From: Lasioglossum baleicum | Lineage: Eukaryota > Arthropoda > Insecta > Hymenoptera > Halictidae | Reading direction: 5' to 3' | Assembly: GCF_051020765.1 (NCBI RefSeq) | Contig: NW_027469098.1 | Coordinates: forward strand, 124,001 to 188,000 | DNA: 64,000 nt | Shown: positions 45,481 to 60,400 of the stretch, piece by piece | How the letters are laid out: each line of letters begins with the position of its first letter | Numbering within the stretch: position 1 is the stretch's first letter | Made by a program: the position numbers and the translations under genes | The notes under the pieces: model-generated | What the model was told of the DNA's origin: nothing | Seen by the model: the letters and a program-made list of their open reading frames with translations, nothing else | The model's database searches: none

Positions 45481-48400
45481 ATTGAACGTTATGCGTTATG
45501 CGTTATGCGTTATGCGTTATGCGTTATGCGTTATGCGTTATGCGTTATGCGTTATGCGTTATGCGTTATGCGTTATGCGTTATGCGTTATGCGTTATGCG
45601 TTAAGCGTTATGCGTTATGCGTTATGCGTTATGCGTTATGCGTTATGCGTTATGCGTTATGCGTTATGCGTTATGCGTTATGCGTTATGCGTTATGCGTT
45701 ATGCGTTATGCGTTATGCGTTATGCGTTATGCGTTATGCGTTATGCGTTATGCGTTATGCGTTATGCGTTATGCGTTATGCGTTATGCGTTATGCGTTAT
45801 GCGTTATGCGTTATGCGTTATGCGTTATGCGTTATGCGTTATGCGTTATGCGTTATGCGTTATGCGTTATGCGTTATGCGTTATGCGTTATGCGTTATGC
45901 GTTATGCGTTATGCGTTATGCGTTATGCGTTATGCGTTATGCGTTATGCGTTATGCGTTATGCGTTATGCGTTATGCGTTATGCGTTATGCGTTATGCGT
46001 TATGCGTTATGCGTTATGCGTTATGCGTTATGCGTTATGCGTTATGCGTTATGCGTTATGCGTTATGCGTTATGCGTTATGCGTTATGCGTTATGCGTTA
46101 TGCGTTATGCGTTATGCGTTATGCGTTATGCGTTATGCGTTATGCGTTATGCGTTATGCGATATGCGTTATGCGTTATGCGTTATGCGTTATGCGTTATG
46201 CGTTATGCGTTATGCGTTATGCGTTATGCGTTATGCGTTATGCGTTATGCGTTATGCGTTATGCGTTATGCCTTATGCGTTATGCGTTATGCGTTATGCG
46301 TTATGCGTTATGCGTTATGCGTTATGCGTTATGCGTTATGCGTTATGCGTTATGCGTTATGCGTTATGCGTTATGCGTTATGCGTTATGCGTTATGCGTT
46401 ATGCGTTATGCACCATGCGTTACGCGTTATGCGTTATGCGTTATGCGTTATGCGTTATGCGTTAAGCGTTATACGTTATGCGATATGCGTTATGCGTTAT
46501 GCGTTATGCGTTATGCGTTATGCGTTATGCGTTATGCGTTATGCGTTATGCGTTATGCGTTATGCGTTATGCGTTATGCGTTATGCGTTATGCGTTATGC
46601 GTTATGCGTTATGCGTTATGCGTTATGCGTTATGCGTTATGCGTTATGCGTTATGCGTTATGCGTTATGCGTTATGCGTTATGCGTTATGCGATATGCGT
46701 TATGCGTTATGCGTTATGCGTTATGCGTTATGCGTTATGCGTTATGCGTTATGCGTTATGCGTTATGCGTTATGCGTTATGCGTTATGCGTTATGCGTTA
46801 TGCGTTATGCGTTATGCGTTATGCGTTATGCGTTATGCGTTATGCGTTATGCGTTATGCGTTATGCGTTATGCGTTATGCGTTATGCGTTATGCGTTATG
46901 CGTTATGCGTTATGCGTTATGCGTTATGCGTTATGCGTTATGCGTTATGCGTTATGCGTTATGCGTTATGCGTTATGCGTTATGCGTTATGCGTTATGCG
47001 TTATGCGTTATGCGTTATGCGTTATGCGTTATGCGTTATGCGTTATGCGTTATGCGTTATGCGTTATGCGTTATGCGTTATGCGTTATGCGTTATGCGTT
47101 ATGCGTTATGCGTTATGCGTTATGCGTTATGCGTTATGCGTCATGGGTTATCCGTTATGCGTTATGTGTTATGCGTTATGCGTTATGCGTTATGCGTTAT
47201 GCGTTATGCGTTATGCGTTATGCGTTATGCGTTATGCGTTATGCGTTATGCGTTATGCACCATGCGTTATCCGTTATGCGTTATCCGTTATGCGTTACGC
47301 GTTATGCCTTATGCGTTATGCGTTATGCGTTATGCGTTAAGCGTTATACGTTATGCGATATGCGTTATGCGTTATGCGTTATGCGTTATGCGTTATGCGT
47401 TATGCGTTATGCGTTATGCGTTATGCGTTATGCGTTATGCGTTATGCGTTATGCGTTATGCGTTATGCGTTATGCGTTATGCGTTATGCGTTATGCGTTA
47501 TGCGTTATGCGTTATGCGTTATGCGTTATGCGTTATGCGTTATGCGTTATGCGTTATGCGTTATGCGTTATGCGTTATGCGTTATGCGTTATGCGTTATG
47601 CGTTATGCGTTATGCGTTATGCGTTATGCGTTATGCGTTATGCGTTATGCGTTATGCGTTAAGCGTTATACGTTATGCGATATGCGTTATGCGTTATGCG
47701 TTATGCGTTATGCGTTATGCGTTATGCGTTATGCGTTATGCGTTATGCGTTATGCGTTATGCGTTATGCGTTATGCGTTATGCGTTATGCGTTATGCGTT
47801 ATGCGTTATGCGTTATGCGTTATGCGTTATGCGTTATGCGTTATGCGTTATGCGTTATGCGTTATGCGTTATGCGTTATGCGTTATGCGTTATGCGTTAT
47901 GCGTTATGCGTTATGCGTTATGCGTTATGCGTTATGCGTTATGCGTTATGCGTTATGCGTTATGCGTTATGCGTTATGCGTTATGCCTTATGCGTTATGC
48001 GTTATGCGTTATGCGTTATGCGTTATGCGTTATGCGTTATGCGTTATGCGTTATGCGTTATGCGTTATGCGTTATGCGTTATGCGTTATGCGTTATGCGT
48101 TATGCGTTATGCGTTATGCACCATGCGTTATCCGTTATGCGTTATCCGTTATGCGTTACGCGTTATGCGTTATGCGTTATGCGTTATGCGTTATGCGTTA
48201 AGCGTTATACGTTATGCGATATGCGTTATGCGTTATGCGTTATGCGTTATGCGTTATGCGTTATGCGTTATGCGTTATGCGTTATGCGTTATGCGTTATG
48301 CGTTATGCGTTATGCGTTATGCGTTATGCGTTATGCGTTATGCGTTATGCGTTATGCGTTATGCGTTATGCGTTATGCGTTATGCGTTATGCGTTATGCG

Positions 48401-51400
48401 TTATGCGTTATGCGTTATGCGTTATGCGTTATGCGTTATGCGTTATGCGTTATGCGTTATGCGTTATGCGTTATGCGTTATGCGTTATGCGTTATGCGTT
48501 ATGCGTTATGCGTTATGCGTTATGCGTTATGCGTTATGCGTTAAGCGTTATACGTTATGCGATATGCGTTATGCGTTATGCGTTATGCGTTATGCGTTAT
48601 GCGTTATGCGTTATGCGTTATGCGTTATGCGTTTTGCGTTATGCGTTATGCGTTATGCGTTATGCGTTATGCGTTATGCGTTATGCGTTATGCGTTATGC
48701 GTTATGCGTTATGCGTTATGCGTTATGCGTTATGCGTTATGCGTTATGCGTTATGCGTTATGCGTTATGCGTTATGCGTTATGCGTTATGCGTTATGCGT
48801 TATGCGTTATGCGTTATGCGTTATGCGTTATGCGTCATGGGTTATCCGTTATGCGTTATGTGTTATGCGTTATACGTTATGCGTTATGCGTTATGCGTTA
48901 TGCGTTATGCGTTATGCGTTATGCGTTATGCGTTATGCGTTATGCGTTATGCACCATGCGTTATCCGTTATGCGTTATCCGTTATGCGTTACGCGTTATG
49001 CCTTATGCGTTATGCGTTATGCGTTATGCGTTAAGCGTTATACGTTATGCGATATGCGTTATGCGTTATGCGTTATGCGTTATGCGTTATGCGTTATGCG
49101 TTATGCGTTATGCGTTATGCGTTATGCGTTATGCGTTATGCGTTATGCGTTATGCGTTATGCGTTATGCGTTATGCGTTATGCGTTATGCGTTATGCGTT
49201 ATGCGTTATGCGTTATGCGTTATGCGTTATGCGTTATGCGTTATGCGTTATGCGTTATGCGTTATGCGTTATGCGTTATGCGTTATGCGTTATGCGTTAT
49301 GCGTTATGCGTTATGCGTTATGCGTTAAGCGTTATACGCTATGCGATATGCGTTATGCGTTATGCGTTATGCGTTATGCGTTATGCGTTATGCGTTATGC
49401 GTTATGCGTTATGCGTTATGCGTTATGCGTTATGCGTTATGCGTTATGCGTTATGCGTTATGCGTTATGCGTTATGCGTTATGCGTTATGCGTTATGCGT
49501 CATGCGTTATCCGTTATGCGTTATGTGTTATGCGTTATGCGTTATGCGTTATGCGTTATGCGTTATGCGTTATGCGTTATGCGTTATGCGTTATGCGTTA
49601 TGCGTTATGCGTTATGCGTTATGCGTTATGCGTTATGCGTTATGCGTTATGCGTTATGCGTTATGCGTTATGCGTTATGCGATATGCGTTATTCGTTATG
49701 CGTTATGCGTTATGCGTTATGCGTTATGCGTTATGCGTTATGCGTTATGCGTTATGTGTTATGCGTTATGCGTTAAGCGTTATACGTTATGCGATATGCG
49801 TTATGCGTTATGCGTTATGCGTTATGCGTTATGCGTTATGCGTTATGCGTTATGCGTTATGCGTTATGCGTTATGCGTTATGCGTTATGCGTTATGCGTT
49901 ATGCGTTATGCGTTATGCGTTATGCGTTATGCGTTATGCGTTATGCGTTATGCGTTATGCGTTATGCGTTATGCGTTATGCGTTATGCGTTATGCGTTAT
50001 GCGTTATGCGTTATGCGTTATGCGTTATGCGTTAAGCGTTATACGTTATGCGATATGCGTTATGCGTTATGCGTTATGCTTTATGCGTTATGCGTTATGC
50101 GTTATGCGTTATGCGTTATGCGTTATGCGTTATGCGTTATGCGTTATGCGTTATGCGTTATGCGTTATGCGTTATGCGTTATGCGTTATGCGTTATGCGT
50201 TATGCGTTATGCGTTATGCGTTATGCGTTATGCGTTATGCGTTATGCGTTATGCGTTATGCGTTATGCGTTATGCGTTATGCGTTATGCGTTATGCGTTA
50301 TGCGTTATGCGTTATGCGTTATGCGTTATGCGTTATGCGTTATGCGTTATGCGTTATGCGTTATGCGTTAAGCGTTATACGCTATGCGATATGCGTTATG
50401 CGTTATGCGTTATGCGTTATGCGTTATGCGTTATGCGTTATGCGTTATGCGTTATGCGTTATGCGTTATGCGTTATGCGTTATGCGTTATGCGTTATGCG
50501 TTATGCGTTATGCGTTATGCGTTATGCGTTATGCGTTATGCGTTACGCGTTACGCGTTCTGCGTTATGCGTTATGCGTTATGCGTTATGCGTTATGCGTT
50601 ATGCGTTATGCGTTATGCGTTATGCGTTATGCGTTATGCGTTATGCGTTATGCGTTATGCGTTATGCGTTATGCGTTATGCGTTATGCGTTATGCGTTAT
50701 GCGTTATGCGTTATGCGTTATGCGTTATGCGATATGCGTTATTCGTTATGCGTTATGCGTTATGCGTTATGCGTTATGCGTTATGCGTTATGCGTTATGC
50801 GTTATGCGTTATGCGTTATGCGTTATGCGTTATGCGTTATGCGTTATGCGTTAAGCGTTATACGTTATGCGATATGCGTTATGCGTTATGCGTTATGCGT
50901 TATGCGTTATGCGTTATGCGTTATGCGTTATGCTTTATGCGTTATGCGTTATGCGTTATGCGTTATGCGTTATGCGTTATGCGTTATGCGTTATGCGTTA
51001 TGCGTTATGCGTTATGCGTTATGCGTTATGCGTTATGCGTTATGCGTTATGCGTTATGCGTTATGCGTTATGCGTTATGCGTTATGCGTTATGCGTTATG
51101 CGTTATGCGTTATGCGTTATGCGTTATGCGTCATGGGTTATCCGTTATGCGTTATGCGTTATGCGTTATGCGTTATGCGTTATGCGTTATGCGTTATGCG
51201 TTATGCGTTATGCGTTATGCGTTATGCGTTATGCGTTATGCGTTATGCGTTATGCGTTATGCGTTATGCGTTATGCCTTATGCGTTATGCGTTATGCGTT
51301 ATGCGTTATGCGTTATGCGTTATGCGTTATGCGTTATGCGTTATGCGTTATGCGTTATGCGTTATGCGTTATGACTTTTTCATTGAACGTTATGCGTTAT

Positions 51401-54400
51401 GCGTTATGCGTTATGCGTTATGCGTTATGCGTTATGCGTTATGCGTTATGCGTTATGCGTTATGCGTTATGCGTTATGCGTTATGCGTTATGCGTTATGC
51501 GTTATGCGTTATGCGTCATGCGTTATCCGTTATGCGTTATGTGTTATGCGTTATGCGTTATGCGTTATGCGTTATGCGTTATGCGTTATGCGTTATGCGT
51601 TATGCGTTATGCGTTATGCGTTATGCGTTATGCGTTATGCGTTATGCGTTATGCGTTATGCGTTATGCGTTATGCGTTATGCGTTATGCGTTATGCGTTA
51701 TGCGTTATGCGTTATGCGTTATGCGTTATGCGTTATGCGATATGCGTTATTCGTTATGCGTTATGCGTTATGCGTTATGCGTTATGCGTTATGCGTTATG
51801 CGTTATGCGTTATGCGTTATGCGTTATGCGTTATGCGTTATGCGTTATGCGTTATGCGTTATGCGTTATGCGTTATGCGTTATGCGTTATGCGTTATGCG
51901 TTATGCGTTATGCGTTATGGGTTATGCGTTATGCGTTATGCGTTATGCGTTATGCGTTATGCGTTATGCGTTATGCGTTATGCGTTATGCGTTATGCGTT
52001 ATGCGTTATGCGTTATGCGTTATGCGTTATGCGTTATGCGTTATGCGTTATGCGTTATGCGTCATGGGTTATCCGTTATGCGTTATGCGTTATGCGTTAT
52101 GCGTTATGCGTTATGCGTTATGCGTTATGCGTTATGCGTTATGCGTTATGCGTTATGCGTTATGCGTTATGCGTTATGCGTTATGCGTTATGCGTTATGC
52201 GTTATGCGTTATGCGTTATGCGTTATGCGTTATGCGTTATGCGTTATGCGTTATGCGTTATGCGTTATGCGTTATGCGTTAAGCGTTATACGCTATGCGA
52301 TATGCGTTATGCGTTATGCGTTATGCGTTATGCGTTATGCGTTATGCGTTATGCGTTATGCGTTATGCGTTATGCGTTATGCGTTATGCGTTATACGTTA
52401 TGCGTTATGCGTTATGCGTTATGCGTTATGCGTTATGCGTTATGCGTTATGCGTCATGCGTTATCCGTTATGCGTTATGTGTTATGCGTTATGCGTTATG
52501 CGTTATGCGTTATGCGTTATGCGTTATGCGTTATGCGTTATGCGTTATGCGTTATGCGTTATGCGTTATGCGTTATGCGTTATGCGTTATGCGTTATGCG
52601 TTATGCGTTATGCGTTATGCGTTATGCGTTATGCGTTATGCGTTATGCGTTATGCGTTATGCGTTATGCGTTATGCGTTATGCGTTATGCGATATGCGTT
52701 ATTCGTTATGCGTTATGCGTTATGCGTTATGCGTTATGCGTTATGCGTTATGCGTTATGCGTTATGCGTTATGCGTTATGCGTTATGCGTTATGCGTTAT
52801 GCGTTATGCGTTATGCGTTATGCGTTATGCGTTATGCGTTATGCGTTATGCGTTATGCGTTATGCGTTATGCGTTATGCGTTATGCGTTATGCGTTATGC
52901 GTTATGCGTTATGCGTTATGCGTTATGCGTTATGCGTTATGCGTTATGCGTTATGCGTTATGCGTTATGCGTTATGCGTTATGCGTTATGCGATATGCGT
53001 TATTCGTTATGCGTTATGCGTTATGCGTTATGCGTTATGCGTTATGCGTTATGCGTTATGCGTTATGCGTTATGCGTTATGCGTTATGCGTTATGCGTTA
53101 TGCGTTATGCGTTAAGCGTTATACGTTATGCGATATGCGTTATGCGTTATGCGTTATGCGTTATGCGTTATGCGTTATGCGTTATGCTTTATGCGTTATG
53201 CGTTATGCGTTATGCGTTATGCGTTATGCGTTATGCGTTATGCGTTATGCGTTATGCGTTATGCGTTATGCGTTATGCGTTATGCGTTATGCGTTATGCG
53301 TTATGCGTTATGCGTTATGCGTTATGCGTTATGCGTTATGCGTTATGCGTTATGCGTCATGGGTTATCCGTTATGCGTTATGCGTTATGCGTTATGCGTT
53401 ATGCGTTATGCGTTATGCGTTATGCGTTATGCGTTATGCGTTATGCGTTATGCGTTATGCGTTATGCGTTATGCGTTATGCGTTATGCGTTATGCGTTAT
53501 GCGTTATGCGTTATGCGTTATGCGTTATGCGTTATGCGTTATGCGTTATGCGTTATGCGTTATGCGTTATGCGTTATGCGTTATGCGTTATGCGTTATGC
53601 GTTATGCGTTAAGCGTTATACGCTATGCGATATGCGTTATGCGTTATGCGTTATGCGTTATGCGTTATGCGTTATGCGTTATGCGTTATGCGTTATGCGT
53701 TATGCATTATGCGTTATGCGTTATGCGTTATGCGTTATGCGTTATGCGTTATGCGTTATGCGTTATGCGTTATGCGTCATGCGTTATCCGTTATGCGTTA
53801 TGTGTTATGCGTTATGCGTTATGCGTTATGCGTTATGCGTTATGCGTTATGCGTTATGCGTTATGCGTTATGCGTTATGCGTTATGCGTTATGCGTTATG
53901 CGTTATGCGTTATGCGTTATGCGTTATGCGTTATGCGTTATGCGTTATGCGTTATGCGTTATGCGTTATGCGTTATGCGTTATGCGTTATGCGTTATGCG
54001 TTATGCGTTATGCGTTATGCGATATGCGTTATTCGTTATGCGTTATGCGTTATGCGTTATGCGTTATGCGTTATGCGTTATGCGTTATGCGTTATGCGTT
54101 ATGCGTTATGCGTTATGCGTTATGCGTTATGCGTTATGCGTTATGCGTTATGCGTTAAGCGTTATACGTTATGCGATATGCGTTATGCGTTATGCGTTAT
54201 GCGTTATGCGTTATGCGTTATGCGTTATGCGTTATGCGTTATGCGTTATGCGTTATGCGTTATGCGTTATGCGTTATGCGTTATGCGTTATGCGTTATGC
54301 GTTATGCGTTATGCGTTATGCGTTATGCGTTATGCGTTATGCGTTATGCGTCATGGGTTATCCGTTATGCGTTATGCGTTATGCGTTATGCGTTATGCGT

Positions 54401-57400
54401 TATGCGTTATGCGTTATGCGTTATGCGTTATGCGTTATGCGTTATGCGTTATGCGTTATGCGTTATGCGTTATGCGTTATGCGTTATGCGTTATGCGTTA
54501 TGCGTTATGCGTTATGCGTTATGCGTTATGCGTTATGCGTTATGCGTTATGCGTTATGCGTTATGCGTTATGCGTTATGCGTTATGCGTTATGCGTTATG
54601 CGTTATGCGTTATGCGTTATGCGTTATGCGTTATGCGTTATGCGTTATGCGTTATGCGTTATGCGTTATGCGTTATGCGTTATGCGTTATGCGTTATGCG
54701 TTATGCGTTATGCGTTATGCGTTATGCGTTATGCGTTATGCGTTATGCGTTATGCGTTATGCGTTATGCGTTATGCGTTATGCGTTATGCGTTATGCGTT
54801 ATGCGTTATGCGTTATGCGTTATGCGTTATGCGTTATGCGTTATGCGTTATGCGTTATGCGTTATGCGTTATGCCTTATGCCTTATGCGTTATGCGTTAT
54901 GCGTCATGCGTTATGCGTTATGCGTTATGCGTTATGCGTTATGCGTTATGCACCATGCGTTATCCGTTATGCGTTATCCGTTATGCGTTACGCGTTATGC
55001 CTTATGCGTTATGCGTTATGCGTTATGCGTTAAGCGTTATACGTTATGCGATATGCGTTATGCGTTATGCGTTATGCGTTATGCGTTATGCGTTATGCGT
55101 TATGCGTTATGCGTTATGCGTTATGCGTTATGCGTTATGCGTTATGCGTTATGCGTTATGCGTTATGCGTTATGCGTTATGCGTTATGCGTTATGCGTTA
55201 TGCGTTATGCGTTATGCGTTATGCGTTAAGCGTTATACGTTATGCGATATGCGTTATGCGTTATGCGTTATGCGTTATGCGTTATGCGTTATGCGTTATG
55301 CGTTATGCGTTATGCGTTATGCGTTATGCGTTATGCGTTATGCGTTATGCGTTATGCGTTATGCGTTATGCGTTATGCGTTATGCGTTATGCGTTATGCG
55401 TTATGCGTTATGCGTTATGCGTTATGCGTTATGCGTTATGCGTTATGCGTTATGCGTTATGCGTTATGCGTTATGCGTTATGCGTTATGCGTTATGCGTT
55501 ATGCGTTATGCGTTATGCGTTATGCGTTATGCGTTATGGGTTATGCCTTATGCGTTATGCGTTATGCGTTATGCGTTATGCGTTATGCGTTATGCGTTAT
55601 GCGTTATGCGTTATGCGTTATGCGTTATGCGTTATGCGTTATGCGTTATGCGTTATGCACCATGCGTTATCCGTTATGCGTTATCCGCTATGCGTTACGC
55701 GTTATGCGTTATGCGTTATGCGTTATGCGTTATGCGTTAAGCGTTATCCGTTATGCGACATGCGTTATGCGTTATGCGTTATGCGTTATGCGTTATGCGT
55801 TATGCGTTATGCGTTATGCGTTATGCGTTATGCGTTATGCGTCATGCGTTATGCGTTATGCGTTCTGCGTTATGCGTCATGCGTTATGCGTTATGCGTTC
55901 TGCGTTATGCGTTATGCGTTATGCGTTATGCGTTATGCGTTATGCGTTATGCGTTATGCGTTATGCGTTATGCGTTATGCGTTATGCGTTATGCGTTATG
56001 CGTTATGCGTTATGCGTTATGCGTTATGCGTTATGCGTTATGCGTTATGCGTTATGCGTTATGCGTTATGCGTTATGCGTTATGCGTTATGCGTTATGCG
56101 TTATGCGTTATGCGTTATGCGTTATGCGTTATGCGTTATGCGTTATGCGTTATGCGTTATGCGTTATGCGTTATGCGTTATGCGTTATGCGTTATGCGTT
56201 ATGCGTTATGCGTTATGCGTTATGCGTTATGCGTTATGCGTTATGCGTTATGCGTTATGCGTTATGCGTTATGCGTTATGCGTTACGCGTTACGCGTTAT
56301 GCGTTATGCGTTAAGCGTTATACGTTATGCGATATGCGTTATGCGTTATGCGTTATGCGTTATGCGTTATGCGTTATGCGTTATGCGTTGTGCGTTATGC
56401 GTTATGCGTTATGCGTTATGCGTTATGCGTTATGCGTTATGCGTTATGTGTTATGCGTTATGTGTTATGCGTTGTGCTTTACGGGTTATGCGATATGCGT
56501 TATGCGTTATGACTTTTTCATTGAACGTTATGCGTTATGCGTTATGCGTTATGCGTTATGCGTTATGCGTTATGCGTTATGCGTTATGCGTTATGCGTTA
56601 TGCGTTATGCGTTATGCGTTATGCGTTATGCGTTATGCGTTATGCGTTATGCGTTATGCGTTATGCGTTATGCGTTATGCGTTATGCGTTATGCGTTATG
56701 CGTTATGCGTTATGCGTTATGCGTTATGCGTTATGCGTTATGCGTTATGCGTTATGCGTTATGCGTTATGCGTTATGCGTTATGCGTTATGCGTTATGCG
56801 TTATGCGTTATGCGTTATGCGTTATGCGTTATGCGTTATGCGTTATGCGTTATGCGTTATGCGTTATGCGTTATGCGTTATGCGTTATGCGTTATGCGTT
56901 ATGCCTTATGCGTTATGCGTTATGCGTTATGCGTTATGCGTTATGCGTTATGCGTTATGCGTTATGCGTTATGCACCATGCGTTATCCGTTATGCGTTAT
57001 CCGTTATGCGTTACGCGTTATGCCTTATGCGTTATGCGTTATGCGTTATGCGTTATGCGTTAAGCGTTATACGTTATGCGATATGCGTTATGCGTTATGC
57101 GTTATGCGTTATGCGTTATGCGTTATGCGTTATGCGTTATGCGTTATGCGTTATGCGTTATGCGTTATGCGTTATGCGTTATGCGTTATGCGTTATGCGT
57201 TAAGCGTTATACGTTATGCGATATGCGTTATGCGTTATGCGTTATGCGTTATGCGTTATGCGTTATGCGTTATGCGTTATGCGTTATGCGTTATGCGTTA
57301 TGCGTTATGCGTTATGCGTTATGCGTTATGCGTTATGCGTTATGCGTTATGCGTTATGCGTTATGCGTTATGCGTTATGCGTTATGCGTTATGCGTTATG

Positions 57401-60400
57401 CGTCATGCGTTATCCGTTATGCGTTATGTGTTATGCGTTATGCGTTATGCGTTATGCGTTATGCGTTATGCGTTATGCGTTATGCGTTATGCGTTATGCG
57501 TTATGCGTTACGCGTTACGCGTTACGCGTTACGCGTTATGCGTTATGCGTTATGCGTTATGCGTTATGCGTTATGCGTTATGCGTTATGCGTTATGCGTT
57601 ATGCGTTATGCGTTATGCGTTACGCGTTATGCGTTATGCGTTATGCGTTATGCGTTATGCGTTATGCGTTATGCGTTATGCGTTATGCGTTATGCGTTAT
57701 GCGTTATGCGTTATGCGTTATGCGTTATGCGTTATGCGTTATGCGTTATGCGTTATGCGTTATGCGTTATGCGTTATGCGTTATGCGTTATGCGTTATGC
57801 GTTATGCGTTATGCGTTATGCGTTATGCGTTATGCGTTATGCGTTATGCGTTATGCGTTATGCGTTATGCGTTATGCGTTATGCGTTATGCGTTATGCGT
57901 TATGCGTTATGCGTTATGCGTTATGCGTTATGCGTTAAGCGTTATACGCTATGCGATATGCGTTATGCGTTATGCGTTATGCGTTATGCGTTATGCGTTA
58001 TGCGTTATGCGTTATGCGTTATGCGTTATGCGTTATGCGTTATGCGTTATGCGTTATGCGTTATGCGTTATGCGTTATGCGTTATGCGTTATGCGTTATG
58101 CGTTATGCGTCATGCGTTATCCGTTATGCGTTATGTGTTATGCGTTATGCGTTATGCGTTATGCGTTATGCGTTATGCGTTATGCGTTATGCGTTATGCG
58201 TTATGCGTTATGCGTTATGCGTTATGCGTTATGCGTTATGCGTTATGCGTTATGCGTTATGCGTTATGCGTTATGCGTTATGCGTTATGCGTTATGCGTT
58301 ATGCGTTATGCGTTATGCGTTATGCGTTATGCGTTATGCGTTATGCGATATGCGTTATTCGTTATGCGTTATGCGTTATGCGTTATGCGTTATGCGTTAT
58401 GCGTTATGCGTTATGCGTTATGCGTTATGCGTTATGCGTTATGCGTTATGCGTTATGCGTTATGCGTTATGCGTTATGCGTTAAGCGTTATACGTTATGC
58501 GATATGCGTTATGCGTTATGCGTTATGCGTTATGCGTTATGCGTTATGCGTTATGCGTTATGCGTTATGCGTTATGCGTTATGCGTTATGCGTTATGCGT
58601 TATGCGTTATGCGTTATGCGTTATGCGTTATGCGTTATGCGTTATGCGTTATGCGTTATGCGTTATGCGTTATGCGTTATGCGTTATGCGTCATGGGTTA
58701 TCCGTTATGCGTTATGCGTTATGCGTTATGCGTTATGCGTTATGCGTTATGCGTTATGCGTTATGCGTTATGCGTTATGCGTTATGCGTTATGCGTTATG
58801 CGTTATGCGTTATGCGTTATGCGTTATGCGTTATGCGTTATGCGTTATGCGTTATGCGTTATGCGTTATGCGTTATGCGTTATGCGTTATGCGTTATGCG
58901 TTATGCGTTATGCGTTATGCGTTATGCGTTATGCGTTATGCGTTATGCGTTATGCGTTATGCGTTATGCGTTATGCGTTATGCGTTATGCGTTATGCGTT
59001 ATGCGTTATGCGTTATGCGTTATGCGTTATGCGTTATGCGTTATGCGTTATGCGTTATGCGTTATGCGTTATGCGTTATGCGTTATGCGTTATGCGTTAT
59101 GCGTTATGCGTTATGCGTTATGCGTTATGCGTTATGCGTTATGCGTTATGCGTTATGCGTTATGCGTTATGCGTTATGCGTTATGCGTTATGCGTTATGC
59201 GTTATGCCTTATGCCTTATGCGTTATGCGTTATGCGTCATGCGTTATGCGTTATGCGTTATGCGTTATGCGTTATGCGTTATGCACCATGCGTTATCCGT
59301 TATGCGTTATCCGTTATGCGTTACGCGTTATGCCTTATGCGTTATGCGTTATGCGTTATGCGTTAAGCGTTATACGTTATGCGATATGCGTTATGCGTTA
59401 TGCGTTATGCGTTATGCGTTATGCGTTATGCGTTATGCGTTATGCGTTATGCGTTATGCGTTATGCGTTATGCGTTATGCGTTATGCGTTATGCGTTATG
59501 CGTTATGCGTTATGCGTTATGCGTTATGCGTTATGCGTTATGCGTTATGCGTTATGCGTTATGCGTTAAGCGTTATACGTTATGCGATATGCGTTATGCG
59601 TTATGCGTTATGCGTTATGCGTTATGCGTTATGCGTTATGCGTTATGCGTTATGCGTTATGCGTTATGCGTTATGCGTTATGCGTTATGCGTTATGCGTT
59701 ATGCGTTATGCGTTATGCGTTATGCGTTATGCGTTATGCGTTATGCGTCATGCGTTATCCGTTATGCGTTATGCGTTATGCGTTATGCGTTATGCGTTAT
59801 GCGTTATGCGTTATGCGTTATGCGTTATGCGTTATGCGTTATGCGTTATGCGTTATGCGTTACGCGTTATGCGTTATGCGTTATGCGTTATGCGTTATGC
59901 GTTATGCGTTATGCGTTATGCGTTATGCGTTATGCGTTATGCGTTATGCGTTATGCGTTATGCGTTATGCGTTATGCGTTATGCGTTATGCGTTATGCGT
60001 TATGCGTTATGCGTTATGCGTTATGCGTTATGCGTTATGCGTTATGCGTTATGCGTTATGCGTTATGCGTTATGCGTTATGCGTTATGCGTTATGCGTTA
60101 TGCGTTATGCGTTATGCGTTATGCGTTATGCGTTATGCGTTATGCGTTATGCGTTATGCGTTATGCACCATGCGTTATGCGTTATGCGTTATGCGTTATG
60201 TGTTATGCGTTATGTGTTATGCGTTGTGCTTTACGGGTTATGCGATATGCGTTATGCGTTATGACTTTTTCATTGAACGTTATGCGTTATGCGTTATGCG
60301 TTATGCGTTATGCGTTATGCGTTATGCGTTATGCGTTATGCGTTATGCGTTATGCGTTATGCGTTATGCGTTATGCGTTATGCGTTATGCGTTATGCGTT

